A program made the position numbers and the translations under genes. Under the pieces are notes generated by a model. It was not told the DNA's origin, did not search any database, and saw nothing but the letters and a program-made list of their open reading frames with translations. A stretch of 64,000 bases of DNA from JAMQKA01 sp034521835 (GTDB taxonomy: Bacteria; Bacteroidota; Rhodothermia; Balneolales; Balneolaceae), in NCBI GenBank assembly GCA_034521835.1, contig JAXHMA010000007.1, positions 1 through 64,000 on the forward strand, read 5' to 3'. Below, one piece after another: positions 42,773 through 52,548 of this stretch (position 1 is its first letter; each line of letters opens with the position of its first letter).

Positions 42773-42843
42773 GATGTGCGACACAATATACTGTGTCAGA
42801 TTAAGTGAGCAACAGCACTAATCCCTCACTCGCCATTATTAAA

Positions 42844-42979
42844 CCCGGATTATTCACGATAATATTAAAAATAAGGATCTAACCCATTGATATTATTCCA
42901 TATGCGAAAAATTACGTGTAACTCAAATTTGTGTGTTGCAACTAATGCTGCGAAATTAGGTCTTGGTGAATAATCCGGG
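42844..42979. mobile_element. MITE-like element, copy 1 (136 bp), with TTAAA target duplication
   Basis: Perfect 14-bp terminal inverted repeats CCCGGATTATTCAC, flanked by TTAAA on both sides (42839-42843 and 42980-42984). No coding capacity. The interior shares CATTGATATT and a GTTG-AACTAA-GCT-CGAAATT block with copy 2 at 56522. It is probably a non-autonomous remnant of an insertion sequence not present in the window. Confidence 0.75.
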
Positions 42980-42998
42980 TTAAACTTATAGTTCATAC

Positions 42999-44258
42999 CT
43001 ACAGGGAAACCTGCATTCTTGTCCCCACAACCAAAGCGTTCTGGCGCTGTTGCTGTAATCCGGGATTGATGACATACTGAAGGTCGAGCTGCAGGAATGA
43101 AAAATTGCGGACTTCGAAACGGTAGGTAACCTCCACATTCATTTCGTAGTCCGTCGGCATCCTGCCCATATTCACAGCCATACGCTCATAATCGGGACTG
43201 TTAAAAGGCATCGCTACAGCAAGCCCGAGCTGGTCGCGCGGGCGTCCCTCGATCAGGCCGGTATAGACGGCCCCAAGACCTCCATAGGAATCCAGGCGAT
43301 TAACCTTGGAGTTCGCCACCCCAAAGCGCGTGAACGCTGATATCCCCTGAAATGGGTCTTCCGCCTCCTCCATCAGCCGATATTCTGCCAACGCATAGGC
43401 GCCTTGATTACGCTGCTGCTGCCCCAGCCACCCGGTACGTTCTTTGGTATACATCCATCCTCCAACCGCCATTTTACAGCACATATTTTCCCCTATTCCC
43501 CGACTGATAAACTCCCGTATTCTAGTCGTACGCGGGCGGGCAATCATCGCGTCTTCTCGTTGAGGATAGAACGAAATTTCGCCCGCCAGCAACAGGCCGT
43601 CTCTTTCCCTGAAAAAGATCTTGGTGCCATCGGTATTTTGAGGATTTGAAGGGATACCATCCAGGACAACCCCTTTTACTACAATACCCTTGTAGGGATT
43701 TGATTTTATCCGAACTCCCATTGAGGTATACGGAAAGATGGAGGGGCCCATCACTCCGCTGATAGCATATTCAGCCCCAATTCCATGCGAACTGTTCATA
43801 AAGAGCGATGCCGTGTTGATCACGTCAAATTCCGAGTTCAAATCATACAATCCCACCAAAACGGACGTCCGCAGATTGTAGATAAATTTCTGAAACCACG
43901 CCTCATAAAGCCGAAAGGAGGTCTCCGCTTCAATATTATTTACGCCCTGGATATCCCCGACCAGGTCTGAAATACTGCCACCCTGGTTGCCCAGCCCGTA
44001 AATATAAAACTCAGTGTTTCCCCTGCCCAGACCCGCTTCGGTATCAAAACTGACTTCCAGATCCAGGTTATCCATAAACTTTATACCGGTGTCAATTCCT
44101 CCTCTCGTATTTGAAAAGACATCCGCCGTGTAGGTGACGCCGGCATCCAGCCCCTTCATAAAAGACGTTTTATCATCTTGCTGGTCCTGAGCCTGCAGCG
44201 GTATATCAGATAGAATAAATGCTAAAACAACTGCAATTCGTGCAATAACCGATCTCAT
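42999..44258 (-). CDS. OprB-like carbohydrate-selective porin
   Basis: 419 residues, intact. Signal peptide MRSVIARIAVVLAFILSDIP cut near LQAQDQ. The mature protein is beta-rich with YTADVFSNTRGGIDTG, YEAWFQKFIYNLRTSVLVGL, SSHGIGAEYAISGVMGPSIF, EISFYPQREDAM and AYALAEYRLMEE, ending in a barrel strand VVGTRMQVSL. These blocks match the OprB family (PF04966), outer-membrane channels for sugars in proteobacteria. It faces an intergenic region with a MITE-like element at its 3' end. Sugar specificity unknown. Confidence 0.85.
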   Translation of the reverse strand: MRSVIARIAVVLAFILSDIPLQAQDQQDDKTSFMKGLDAGVTYTADVFSNTRGGIDTGIKFMDNLDLEVSFDTEAGLGRGNTEFYIYGLGNQGGSISDLVGDIQGVNNIEAETSFRLYEAWFQKFIYNLRTSVLVGLYDLNSEFDVINTASLFMNSSHGIGAEYAISGVMGPSIFPYTSMGVRIKSNPYKGIVVKGVVLDGIPSNPQNTDGTKIFFRERDGLLLAGEISFYPQREDAMIARPRTTRIREFISRGIGENMCCKMAVGGWMYTKERTGWLGQQQRNQGAYALAEYRLMEEAEDPFQGISAFTRFGVANSKVNRLDSYGGLGAVYTGLIEGRPRDQLGLAVAMPFNSPDYERMAVNMGRMPTDYEMNVEVTYRFEVRNFSFLQLDLQYVINPGLQQQRQNALVVGTRMQVSL

Positions 44259-44469
44259 TGATATTCTTTATGGTATATATTTGTTTATTTCGGCACATAT
44301 AACATTCGTCAACGCCGGAATAATTTCTGAAATGATCTATTTAGAATACTTCTTAATATTTCTGCGCTATAGCTTTTCCAGTCAATATCACAAGTATTTC
44401 ATCCGGTTGTTTTTACTAGATTTTTTATATTGACCTCCAACGGGAAATCTTCAAATTCATTCAATTACT

Positions 44470-46206
44470 ATGAAATCACTCGAGCCGGCAATCCAGAAAA
44501 AAATCAATGCTTGGTTAAATGGGAATTACGATGAGGAAACCAAGGCAGTAATCAGGGAAAAACTTAAAAATGAAGAGTATGGAGAGCTGACCGATGCCTT
44601 TTACAAGGAAATGGAGTTTGGCACCGGCGGCATCCGCGGAATTATGGGGGTGGGATCAAACCGGGTGAATAAATATACCTTTGGAATGTCCACCCAGGGA
44701 CTGAGTAATTATTTGAATAGCGAATATCCCGATGAGCAGGTGAAGGTGGCCATTGCTCACGACTGCCGCAACAACTCCGAAACCCTGGCCCAGGTGGTAG
44801 CTGATGTGTTCTCCGCCAACGGCATACACGTATATCTTTTTGAAGAATTGCGCCCTACGCCAGAACTCTCCTTTGCTATTCGTGAGCTGGAGTGCCACGG
44901 CGGGGTAATGCTGACCGCCTCTCACAATCCGAAAGAGTATAACGGGTACAAAGCCTACGGGGCGGACGGCGGACAGCTGGTTTCACCATATGACAAAATG
45001 GTGATGGAGGAGGTACAGAAGATTGAGAATATCGACGAAGTAAATTTTGACGGGAACGAGGACCTGATTGAAAAAATCGGCGAAGAAATTGATGAAAAGT
45101 ACCTGGATGCCATCGCCGAGCTCTCGGTGTCAAAAGAGGCGATTGAGCGGCAGAAAGACCTGAAAATAGTGTTTTCGCCCATCCACGGCACGGCGGGTGT
45201 GCTGGTACCGCCCGCACTTGAACGGTATGGATTTGAAAACGTCTCCTACGTTGAGGAACAGATGACCTTTGACGGTAATTTTCCCACGGTTGAGTATCCG
45301 AATCCCGAAGAAAAAGAAGCGATGACCCTGGCCCTGAACAAGGCGAGGGATATCGATGCCAGCCTGGTAATGGCCACCGATCCTGATGGAGATCGCGTTG
45401 GTATTGCGGTAAAAGATCACCAGGGAGAATGGACGCTGCTGAACGGTAACCAAACCGGCACGCTTATCATTAACTACATGCTCAACGCCTGGAAAGAAGC
45501 CGGCAAGCTAACGGGTAACGAGTATATCGTCAAAACCATTGTGACCTCCTATCTGATCGACCGCATTGCAGACTACTACGGGGTGGAGTGCTACAACACG
45601 TTGACCGGCTTTAAATACATCGGGGAATTAATGACCAAATTTGAAGGCAAAAAGCAGTTTATTACCGGGGGCGAAGAGAGTTACGGGTACCTGGTAGGCG
45701 AACATGTGCGGGACAAGGACGCGGTGGTGGCTTCGGCTATTATCGCTGAGATGACGGCCTACTACAAAGACCAGGGCAGCAGCCTGTTTGAGGCCCTGCT
45801 TGATATGTATGTTGAGCACGGCTACTTCCGGGAAAAGCTGGTCTCCATCTACAAGCGCGGCAAAGAGGGCGCGGAAGAGATCCAGAAAATGCTTAAAAAT
45901 TATCGGTCGAATCCACCGGCTAAACTGGGCGGCTCAAAAGTGACCATTATAAAAGACTACAAAACCGGCAAAGAGAAAAATGTGGAAACCGGGAAGACCT
46001 CCGATATTGATCTGCCAAGTTCCAATGTACTTCAATTTGTTACCGAAGATGGTACCATCGTTTCTGTCCGCCCATCCGGCACCGAGCCGAAAATCAAGTT
46101 TTACTGCAGCGTAAATACCGATCTTACAAGTCGTGATAAGTATGAGCAGGCGACCGAAAAGCTGGAGACTAAAATGGATCAAGTTATTGAAGAACTAACG
46201 CAATAA
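44470..46206 (+). CDS. Phosphoglucomutase/phosphomannomutase (phospho-sugar mutase)
   Basis: 578 residues, intact. Alpha-D-phosphohexomutase that moves phosphate between C1 and C6 of glucose (or mannose). Active-site phosphoserine loop MLTASHNPKEYNGYKAYG, metal loop ATDPDGDRVGIAV, sugar-binding ITGGEESYGYLVG and phosphate-binding RPSGTEPKIKFYC are all there. The length and the start EFGTGGIRGIMGVGSNRVN resemble PgcA-type enzymes of Firmicutes and Bacteroidota. It feeds glycogen and nucleotide-sugar synthesis. A strong terminator follows. Confidence 0.95.
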   Translation: MKSLEPAIQKKINAWLNGNYDEETKAVIREKLKNEEYGELTDAFYKEMEFGTGGIRGIMGVGSNRVNKYTFGMSTQGLSNYLNSEYPDEQVKVAIAHDCRNNSETLAQVVADVFSANGIHVYLFEELRPTPELSFAIRELECHGGVMLTASHNPKEYNGYKAYGADGGQLVSPYDKMVMEEVQKIENIDEVNFDGNEDLIEKIGEEIDEKYLDAIAELSVSKEAIERQKDLKIVFSPIHGTAGVLVPPALERYGFENVSYVEEQMTFDGNFPTVEYPNPEEKEAMTLALNKARDIDASLVMATDPDGDRVGIAVKDHQGEWTLLNGNQTGTLIINYMLNAWKEAGKLTGNEYIVKTIVTSYLIDRIADYYGVECYNTLTGFKYIGELMTKFEGKKQFITGGEESYGYLVGEHVRDKDAVVASAIIAEMTAYYKDQGSSLFEALLDMYVEHGYFREKLVSIYKRGKEGAEEIQKMLKNYRSNPPAKLGGSKVTIIKDYKTGKEKNVETGKTSDIDLPSSNVLQFVTEDGTIVSVRPSGTEPKIKFYCSVNTDLTSRDKYEQATEKLETKMDQVIEELTQ

Positions 46207-46220
46207 TCATAGCTCATTTT

Positions 46221-46266
46221 CGAGCCGTACCTCACGATATAAGCGACAGGTGCGGCTCGTTTTATT
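46221..46266 (+). terminator. Rho-independent terminator after phosphoglucomutase
   Basis: CGAGCCGTACCT pairs with AGGTGCGGCTCG (one mismatch) around a 15-base loop, then TTTTATT. It begins 14 bases after the stop codon. Confidence 0.85.
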
Positions 46267-46345
46267 CTCTCCCCACTCTATCTATTTATTCCAGTTCTAA
46301 ATTTGTGCTGAGGCTCTTATCTCAACTTGTGGTATTGCTATATTC

Positions 46346-47128
46346 TTGGCAGACAGGAAATATAGAGTGCACACGAACCCTATGGAGATATTCAGTAAAC
46401 CGGTTGTTAATGTCTTCCTTTACGCGCTGATGACGGCAGTAGCTACAGGACTGGGGGCTCTGCCCTTCTTTTTCTTCAAAAAATTAACGCGAACGTGGCT
46501 GGGCATCTCCAACGCTATGGCCGCTGGTCTTATGCTGGCGGCTAGTTTTGGACTGATCTACGAAGGGTTGAATTATGACCTCGTAATGACCATCATGGGA
46601 GTCTTTGCCGGGCTGGCTTTTATCATGATAAGCCAGCAGTTCCTGGATCGCTACAACAATTTCTCCATTGCGAAATTAAGTCAGGCCGATACCTACAAAA
46701 TACTGCTGATCCTGGGCGTGATGACTGTTCACTCATTCACGGAAGGGGTAAGCGTGGGAGTCTCTTTCAGCGGTGGGGAAGATCTGGGACTATTTATCAC
46801 CACCGCTATCGCCATTCACAATATACCGGAGGGCTTGGCGATCAGCCTGGTGATGGTGCCGCGCGGAACCTCCCCTTTGAAAGCTGCATGGTGGAGCATA
46901 TTCTCCAGCCTGCCTCAACCGCTAATGGCCGTTCCCGCCTTCCTGTTCGTGGAAATTTTTCGAAACTATCTTCCCGCAGGGCTGGGGTTTGCCGGCGGTG
47001 CTATGATATGGATGGTCTTTGCCGAGCTGATCCCCGATGCGAACGAAGAGGCGCATCCCAGAACCGTAGCCCTCACCGTTACTATCTCCGTGGCCCTGAT
47101 GGTACTTTTTCAAACCCTGATCGAATGA
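46346..47128 (+). CDS. ZIP family metal transporter
   Basis: 260 residues, eight predicted helices. Metal site in helix 4 TVHSFTEGVSVGVSFSGG and helix 5 IAIHNIPEGLAISLVM; the HNIPEG motif is diagnostic of ZIP permeases that import Zn2+ or other divalent metals. The open frame allows a start at 46346, but MEIFSKPVVNVFLYA (46382) begins the first helix and is a good alternative start. No neighbouring regulator such as Fur/Zur is seen. Confidence 0.9.
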   Translation: MADRKYRVHTNPMEIFSKPVVNVFLYALMTAVATGLGALPFFFFKKLTRTWLGISNAMAAGLMLAASFGLIYEGLNYDLVMTIMGVFAGLAFIMISQQFLDRYNNFSIAKLSQADTYKILLILGVMTVHSFTEGVSVGVSFSGGEDLGLFITTAIAIHNIPEGLAISLVMVPRGTSPLKAAWWSIFSSLPQPLMAVPAFLFVEIFRNYLPAGLGFAGGAMIWMVFAELIPDANEEAHPRTVALTVTISVALMVLFQTLIE

Positions 47129-47389
47129 TAAGGCAACTGGTCTCTTGTTTAGTTGGCAATAGAAATACTCTCTTTTTAGCTGGAATTGGGATTGACGGTA
47201 GGATTCTGTTCACTTAATTTTTTAAACCAGCACTATATCTTTAGTATATATCGCAAGTTTAGTGCATATCATTATTCTTTAAATGTTTTTGCACTTTAAA
47301 AGTAGAAGTTAAACGCCAAAATCATTAATTAATTACTGCCAAAAATTCAGCAATTCTTAAATTTAAATGGGGTTTGTAGAAGGTAATAA

Positions 47390-48640
47390 ATGTGGAAGCT
47401 CTCTGTATTTTTTTTTGTATTCGTACTTTTTGTTGGAAACGTCCGGGCGCAAAAAACGGACTCGACCAATCAACAACAACGACCCAATAGCATAAATCTT
47501 TATATTGACTGTCGGGGATGTTCAGAATCATACGTTAGGAACGAAATCAATTTCGTTCAGTTCGTCCGTGATATGGCAGATGCCGATGTCCACCTGCTTG
47601 TAACAAGGCAGTTTACAGGCAGTGGCGGCCAAGAGTACAAGCTGCGGTATATCGGCAGACAGCGATTCACCGGGCGCGAAGATACGCTTATCTATCAATC
47701 CTACCAATCCGACACACAGGACGTACGCCGTCGCGGACTCGTAAAAAAAATTAAAGCGGGGCTGCTCCCCTACCTTACCACTACCGATGTTATTTATGAT
47801 CTGACCATTTCATATGATCAGCCCGCGGTGGAAAGTCAGCAACAGGAGGACGACAAATGGAATCGATGGATTTTTGAAGTAGGACTAAATACGTTTATTG
47901 ATGGAGAGGATACCAGGAGCACTATCAATCTGTGGGGCGAAATTGCAGCGTCCCGGGTAACAAAGAACTGGAAAACGGATATCGAATTTAATAAATCATA
48001 CAATGAACGGACTTTCAAAAACGATAATTCTACAGAAACCTTTATCACGGAACGCAATCGGTTTGATGCCTTGGTTGTAAAAAGCCTGACTGATCACTGG
48101 TCGCTCGGCGTATTTACGCACGCACTTACTTCCACCCGTAATAATTATGATCTGCGTTTGGGAGGTTCTCCAGCCTTAGAATACAATATATTTCCCTATG
48201 CTGAATACTCTGAGCGGGAGATAAGCTTCCAATACTCGCTATTAACGACCTATAATAACTACGAAGAGCTCACTGCTTACGGCGAGGTGGAAGAAGTGCT
48301 GATACAGAACCGGTTTTCAGCCAACATGCAGTTCACCCAACCCTGGGGAGAAATTGATGGAGATGTCAGAGCCTATTCCTACATGCGCGACTGGTCCAAA
48401 AACAGGTTGGTGTTTGATATGGGAATTGACTTCCAGGTTGCTCGTGGACTTGAACTGCAACTCTCGGGACGATACTCACTGATTAACGATCAGCTGTCGG
48501 TTCCGGCAGGGGATCTCACGGAGGAAGAGCAGCTGCTGGATCTCGTTGAACCGCCTACCTCGTTTTATTATAACGCTTCTATTGGCATTGAATATACTTT
48601 TGGATCAATCTACAGCAATACCGTAAATCCACGGTTCTAA
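47390..48640 (+). CDS. Outer-membrane beta-barrel protein of unknown function
   Basis: 416 residues, intact. Signal peptide MWKLSVFFFVFVLFVGNVRA then QKTDS. First domain (about residues 30-150) holds NLYIDCRGCSESYVRNEIN, with two Cys, and VQFVRDMADADVHLLVT, an alpha/beta segment. The rest consists of amphipathic strands (WIFEVGLNTFIDGEDTRS, WSLGVFTHALTSTRNN, GIEYTFGSIYSNTVNPRF) ending in Phe, typical of outer-membrane barrels. Family not named. The terminator after it is shared with a convergent gene. Confidence 0.8.
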   Translation: MWKLSVFFFVFVLFVGNVRAQKTDSTNQQQRPNSINLYIDCRGCSESYVRNEINFVQFVRDMADADVHLLVTRQFTGSGGQEYKLRYIGRQRFTGREDTLIYQSYQSDTQDVRRRGLVKKIKAGLLPYLTTTDVIYDLTISYDQPAVESQQQEDDKWNRWIFEVGLNTFIDGEDTRSTINLWGEIAASRVTKNWKTDIEFNKSYNERTFKNDNSTETFITERNRFDALVVKSLTDHWSLGVFTHALTSTRNNYDLRLGGSPALEYNIFPYAEYSEREISFQYSLLTTYNNYEELTAYGEVEEVLIQNRFSANMQFTQPWGEIDGDVRAYSYMRDWSKNRLVFDMGIDFQVARGLELQLSGRYSLINDQLSVPAGDLTEEEQLLDLVEPPTSFYYNASIGIEYTFGSIYSNTVNPRF

Positions 48641-48660
48641 ACGTTTTCATTAAATACTAT

Positions 48661-48694
48661 GCCCGGACGCCGACCGCAGGCATCCGGGCTTTCG
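48661..48694. terminator. Probable terminator hairpin between convergent genes
   Basis: GCCCGGA (48661-48667) pairs with TCCGGGC (48683-48689), followed by TTTCG. The T-run is short, so it may act weakly. Confidence 0.55.
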
Positions 48695-48716
48695 CAATTC
48701 CAGAATTCGTAAGTGG

Positions 48717-49625
48717 TTAGTCCTCTTGTTGACCATTTTCTTTCAGCATGGTATCAAGTTTCTCTCCGCCTTTGATACCAAAATCAAGTGTGCGAATGGG
48801 GAAGGGAATATCGATTCCATTTTCGTCAAACGCCTTTTTAATGGCTATGATCGCCTCGCTTTGAGGATCCCAGAAATCAATATTGTTATGGAATTGAACC
48901 CAGAAACGGACTACAAAATTGATGGAGCTGCCACCAAACTCTTTGTAAAAAAAATCCACATCTCGATCCTTGTCATAATTGTCCAGGGTCTTAATCGCCT
49001 CTATGGTAACATCCCGGGCCTTTTCCAGGTCATCGCCGTAAGAGATTCCGCACTCAAGATCAATTCGGCGTTCTCCGCCCCGCGTAAAATTTTTCAAAGG
49101 ATTGTCAAAGACCGATTTATTAGGAATATAAACGATCTGTCCCTGGGGTATTTTCAGTATCGTGTTTCTAAGGTTCAATTTCTTGACGGTTCCATAATAG
49201 CCGTTCGTTTCTATAATGTCGCCAATCCCAAACGGATGACGTATCGAAAGCATAACCCCCGATATAAAATTGGAGGCGATATCCTGAAATGCAAAACCGA
49301 GGGCCAAACCGATAATACCGGCACCGGCAAGTAACGAGGTTACCGTATCGTCAAGCTGAAGTATCTGCAGGGCGAATAATACTCCAATACCAACTACCAG
49401 TACCCCCACCACGGTTTCCAACAGGTTGATGATAGTGCGGTTCTGTGTGGTTTTCTCCAGCAACTTAGTCACTGCTTTTCGCACTATCTTTCCGATCAGA
49501 ACAAACACGATCAGAATGACAATAGCCACCGCCAGGTTCGGCAACATCTGGATGGCAGTATCAAGCCAGGTTTCCAGCTTTCCCGTTATCAGTTTATACG
49601 CATCTGTTGCATCCGAAATATTCAT
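48717..49625 (-). CDS. Small-conductance mechanosensitive channel (MscS family)
   Basis: 302 residues, intact. Three N-terminal helices, with TM3 AGAGIIGLALGFAFQDIASN forming the pore, followed by the beta-domain block NGYYGTVKKLNLRNTIL and IPNKSVFDNPLKNFTRGGE, and an alpha/beta tail ending PFPIRTLDFG. It opens on membrane tension and releases solutes after osmotic downshift. Helix 1 is around NLAVAIVILIVFVLIGKIV. It is the minimal MscS size, close to the E. coli protein. Confidence 0.95.
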   Translation of the reverse strand: MNISDATDAYKLITGKLETWLDTAIQMLPNLAVAIVILIVFVLIGKIVRKAVTKLLEKTTQNRTIINLLETVVGVLVVGIGVLFALQILQLDDTVTSLLAGAGIIGLALGFAFQDIASNFISGVMLSIRHPFGIGDIIETNGYYGTVKKLNLRNTILKIPQGQIVYIPNKSVFDNPLKNFTRGGERRIDLECGISYGDDLEKARDVTIEAIKTLDNYDKDRDVDFFYKEFGGSSINFVVRFWVQFHNNIDFWDPQSEAIIAIKKAFDENGIDIPFPIRTLDFGIKGGEKLDTMLKENGQQED

Positions 49626-49839
49626 TAATGGTTCCTTGTATCTTTGATTATTTAATTATGCAGAATCATATCGTTTTAAATAGGAATACTTTCTAAAACA
49701 TTCCAAAAAGTTCACGTTCGTTTTTTATAATCTGGCCGTTACTAATAAATTAAGGCCACAGGGAATGTAACACTGTAGTTGAATGTTCTTTAATTCTCTG
49801 CGCGCTAACACTTTAATCCAAAAAAACAAATACATTATT

Positions 49840-50265
49840 ATGCCAAAAAGAAAAGCAAATGCTGTTTGGAATGGAGACTTAAAGGGTGGTAAGGGAACGC
49901 TAAAATTTGGTAGCGGTGCCTATGAGGGTTCCTATTCGTTTGCCTCTCGTTTTGAAAACGGGACGGGCACCAACCCCGAAGAACTGATTGGGGCTGCCCA
50001 TGCGGGATGTTTTTCTATGGCTTTATCAGGTGCACTGGCCGACCAGGGCTACTCTCCGGAATCGGTTGAGACCAATGCCGAGGTTAATTTGAGCGTGCTG
50101 GATTCCGGACCAGCCATCACTGATATCACGCTCAATACTACCGCTTCAATTCCGGATATTGAAGAGGACGATTTCATCAAAATTGCGGAAGATGCCAAAA
50201 ACAACTGCCCGGTTTCCAAAGCACTGGCAGGTACCACAATTAAATTAAACGCCAAGCTTACGTGA
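49840..50265 (+). CDS. OsmC family peroxiredoxin-like protein
   Basis: 141 residues from ATG 49840 (MPKRKANAVWNGDLKGGKG); the frame is open earlier but that start matches the family. OsmC proteins reduce organic hydroperoxides with two Cys: here AAHAGCFSMALSGAL and KNNCPVSKALAGT. The arrangement FENGTGTNPEELIGAAHAGC is typical of OsmC rather than Ohr. A strong terminator follows the stop, so it is transcribed alone. A peroxiredoxin lipoprotein lies next, suggesting an oxidative-stress neighbourhood. Confidence 0.93.
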   Translation: MPKRKANAVWNGDLKGGKGTLKFGSGAYEGSYSFASRFENGTGTNPEELIGAAHAGCFSMALSGALADQGYSPESVETNAEVNLSVLDSGPAITDITLNTTASIPDIEEDDFIKIAEDAKNNCPVSKALAGTTIKLNAKLT

Positions 50266-50272
50266 CATCATT

Positions 50273-50311
50273 AAGGCATCGGGTGGTTTACCCCCATCCG
50301 ATGCCTTTTTC
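50273..50311 (+). terminator. Rho-independent terminator after osmC-like gene
   Basis: AAGGCATCGGGTGG pairs with CCATCCGATGCCTT around a short loop (one G-T/T-G exception), followed by TTTCC. It starts 7 bases after the stop codon and ends before the next gene. Confidence 0.85.
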
Positions 50312-50334
50312 CTCCTAACTTCCATGATCCAGTT

Positions 50335-51030
50335 ATGCGTTCTGCCCTGCTGTTGCTTCTCAGTGCCGCCCTGATGTCGGGTGCCTGTTCCTCAAAATCA
50401 GAATCAACAACTGACAACATTAAGTCACCTTCCGCCTCAACCTCTACTTCTTCTGTTTCTTATGCAGAGGATGCCACCGACATTACCCCTGTGCTCACCG
50501 GTACAACTATTCCCAATCCCGCGGTGCGTACTGTTAAAGGCGATTCTGTTCAACTGATGGATCTGGTCAGCCAAAAGCCGACCGTTCTCATTTTCTATCG
50601 CGGCGGATGGTGCCCCTATTGCAGCAAGCACATGGCTGAACTCCAGCAAGCGGAAAGTAAACTCGTGGAGATGGGATACCAGCTGCTGGCTGTAAGTCCC
50701 GACCGGCCTGAAAAACTAAAAGAGAGTATAGGAGAACATGATCTTTCCTACACACTGCTCTCCGACAGCCCGATGAAAGCCGCTTCCGCCTTTGGACTTG
50801 CGTTTAAAGTAGATCAGGAAACCCTGAAACGGTATAACGAGGTGGGAATTGACCTGGAAGCCAGCTCCGGCTATGATCACCACCTCCTGCCGGTGCCCGC
50901 TGTCTACCTGGTTGATACCGAAGGCATGATTCACTTTCAGTATGTAAACCCCGATTACCAAACGAGAATCAACTCACATGTACTGCTAACTGCTGCCGAG
51001 GAATATTACCCGGAAGAGGTTGAAAGCTAG
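50335..51030 (+). CDS. AhpC/TSA-type peroxiredoxin lipoprotein
   Basis: 231 residues. Signal peptide MRSALLLLLSAALMSGACSS with a lipobox SGAC, so it is anchored in the cell envelope. A Ser-rich linker precedes the thioredoxin-fold domain. The peroxidatic/redox centre is FYRGGWCPYCSKHMAEL (CxxC), then LLAVSPDRPEKLKESIGE and LPVPAVYLVDTEGMIHFQY. The double-Cys GGWCPYC group is usually called AhpC/TSA-like or thioredoxin-like and reduces peroxides or thiols in the envelope. Confidence 0.9.
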   Translation: MRSALLLLLSAALMSGACSSKSESTTDNIKSPSASTSTSSVSYAEDATDITPVLTGTTIPNPAVRTVKGDSVQLMDLVSQKPTVLIFYRGGWCPYCSKHMAELQQAESKLVEMGYQLLAVSPDRPEKLKESIGEHDLSYTLLSDSPMKAASAFGLAFKVDQETLKRYNEVGIDLEASSGYDHHLLPVPAVYLVDTEGMIHFQYVNPDYQTRINSHVLLTAAEEYYPEEVES

Positions 51031-51218
51031 ATTTCCTTGCCTGAAAGGATGGTATTATCCTAAATTAATCTATTATCTACTGAACCTTAAGCTTTGTTCT
51101 TCCTCATAATTTTCAAGGTCGGGATGCGTTGAATTGTCCAACATAACCAGCTCTAATAAAGATATATTCTCTGCTTATCACTTAACTATTCCGCAGAATA
51201 GTTTGTAACTTTCGCGTT

Positions 51219-52328
51219 ATGAATACAGTAGCACAAACCGACCAAAAAACGGATCTCAAAAGCCTTACCAAACAAGAACTAACCGATTTCTGTGAAGAAC
51301 TGGGACTTCAATCCTACCGAAGCGACCAGATTTTCCAGTGGCTTTATCAAAAAGGAGTCTCATCATTTGAGGAAATGACGAATCTATCCAAAGATCTGCG
51401 GGCGCGCCTCGCGGATGTAGCTACCGTCAACCGGATTGAATACGTTCGGCACCAGCAATCTAAAGATGGAACCATGAAATTTCTGTTCCAGCTGCCGGGC
51501 GAAGAGGCACACAAAATTGAGTCAGTCCTGATCCCCGACTTTTATCCTGATGGTGCTGCCAATCGGCTGACCGTCTGTGTTTCCTCGCAGGTTGGCTGCG
51601 TGTTTGGCTGTTCATTTTGTGCAACCGGCAAAATGGGGTTTTTCCAGAGCCTGACGCACGGAGAAATCGTTGACCAGGTTCAGTATATCAACGAAATCTG
51701 CGAAGAGAAGTTTGACAAAGGCGTTACCAATATCGTGTATATGGGCATGGGCGAACCGCTCCATAACTATGATGCGGTGGTGCATTCAGCAGAGATTCTT
51801 ACCGAGGAGCAAGGCCTCGGACTCTCACCAAAACGGATTACCGTTTCTACGGTGGGGCTGACCAAGCAGATTAAGAAACTGGCCGATGAGCGCCGCCCGT
51901 TTAACCTGGCTATTTCACTGCATGCGGCCAACGACGATAAACGCGATGAGATTATGCCGATCAATACATCAATGAACCTGGAAAAGCTGGAGGAAGCCGT
52001 CAAGTTTTACTACAACAAGCTGCACCGGCCGATCACCTACGAATACCTGCTTTTTGATGAATTTAATGATTCGATAGAAGATGCACGCGAACTGGCCGAT
52101 ATTGTGCACTGGGTTCCCAGTAAGGTGAATATCATTATGTATAATGACGTGTCGGGAGTTAAGTTGAAAAGAGCACGAGAACGCCGCCTGGATCGCTTTA
52201 TGCAGGAACTGATCAAACATGATGTTACCGCCACCGTCCGCCGAAGCCGCGGTGATGATATCGATGCGGGCTGTGGACAGCTTGCCATTAAAGAGGGGCA
52301 GAAAGGCAAGACTATATCAAAGAATTAG
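51219..52328 (+). CDS. rlmN: 23S rRNA (adenine(2503)-C(2))-methyltransferase
   Basis: 369 residues, intact. Dual-specificity radical-SAM methyltransferase that methylates A2503 of 23S rRNA and A37 of some tRNAs. [4Fe-4S] motif CVFGCSFCATGKMGF, then VYMGMGEPLHNYDAV, ITVSTVGLTKQIKKLA, FNLAISLHAANDDKRD, ITYEYLLFDEFNDS, and the C-terminal catalytic Cys in DDIDAGCGQLA. The N-terminal LTKQELTDFCEELGLQSYRS is family typical. Starts MNTVAQTDQKT. Confidence 0.96.
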   Translation: MNTVAQTDQKTDLKSLTKQELTDFCEELGLQSYRSDQIFQWLYQKGVSSFEEMTNLSKDLRARLADVATVNRIEYVRHQQSKDGTMKFLFQLPGEEAHKIESVLIPDFYPDGAANRLTVCVSSQVGCVFGCSFCATGKMGFFQSLTHGEIVDQVQYINEICEEKFDKGVTNIVYMGMGEPLHNYDAVVHSAEILTEEQGLGLSPKRITVSTVGLTKQIKKLADERRPFNLAISLHAANDDKRDEIMPINTSMNLEKLEEAVKFYYNKLHRPITYEYLLFDEFNDSIEDARELADIVHWVPSKVNIIMYNDVSGVKLKRARERRLDRFMQELIKHDVTATVRRSRGDDIDAGCGQLAIKEGQKGKTISKN

Positions 52329-52548
52329 CCTATAGCTGAAAGGTGTGGAAACCACTTCTTTTCGATTTACTTCCAGAGAAATTCTATTTAGGGCTTTTAA
52401 AATTTCCACCGCACAGTTGATGTGATTTGGTATGCTATTCTTAAAAAGAATCTGTCAAATTTCCTTATTGAGGGCGACTAAGCTTCACCAGCTTATTCGT
52501 TCCCAAGAAGCTCAGGAAAAAGTGTTGTCAGCGATTCCTCTTACTTCG

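Noticed and set aside
43404..43970. Plus-strand frames in the porin region
   Set aside because: Antisense to the OprB-like protein, which is intact with a signal peptide.
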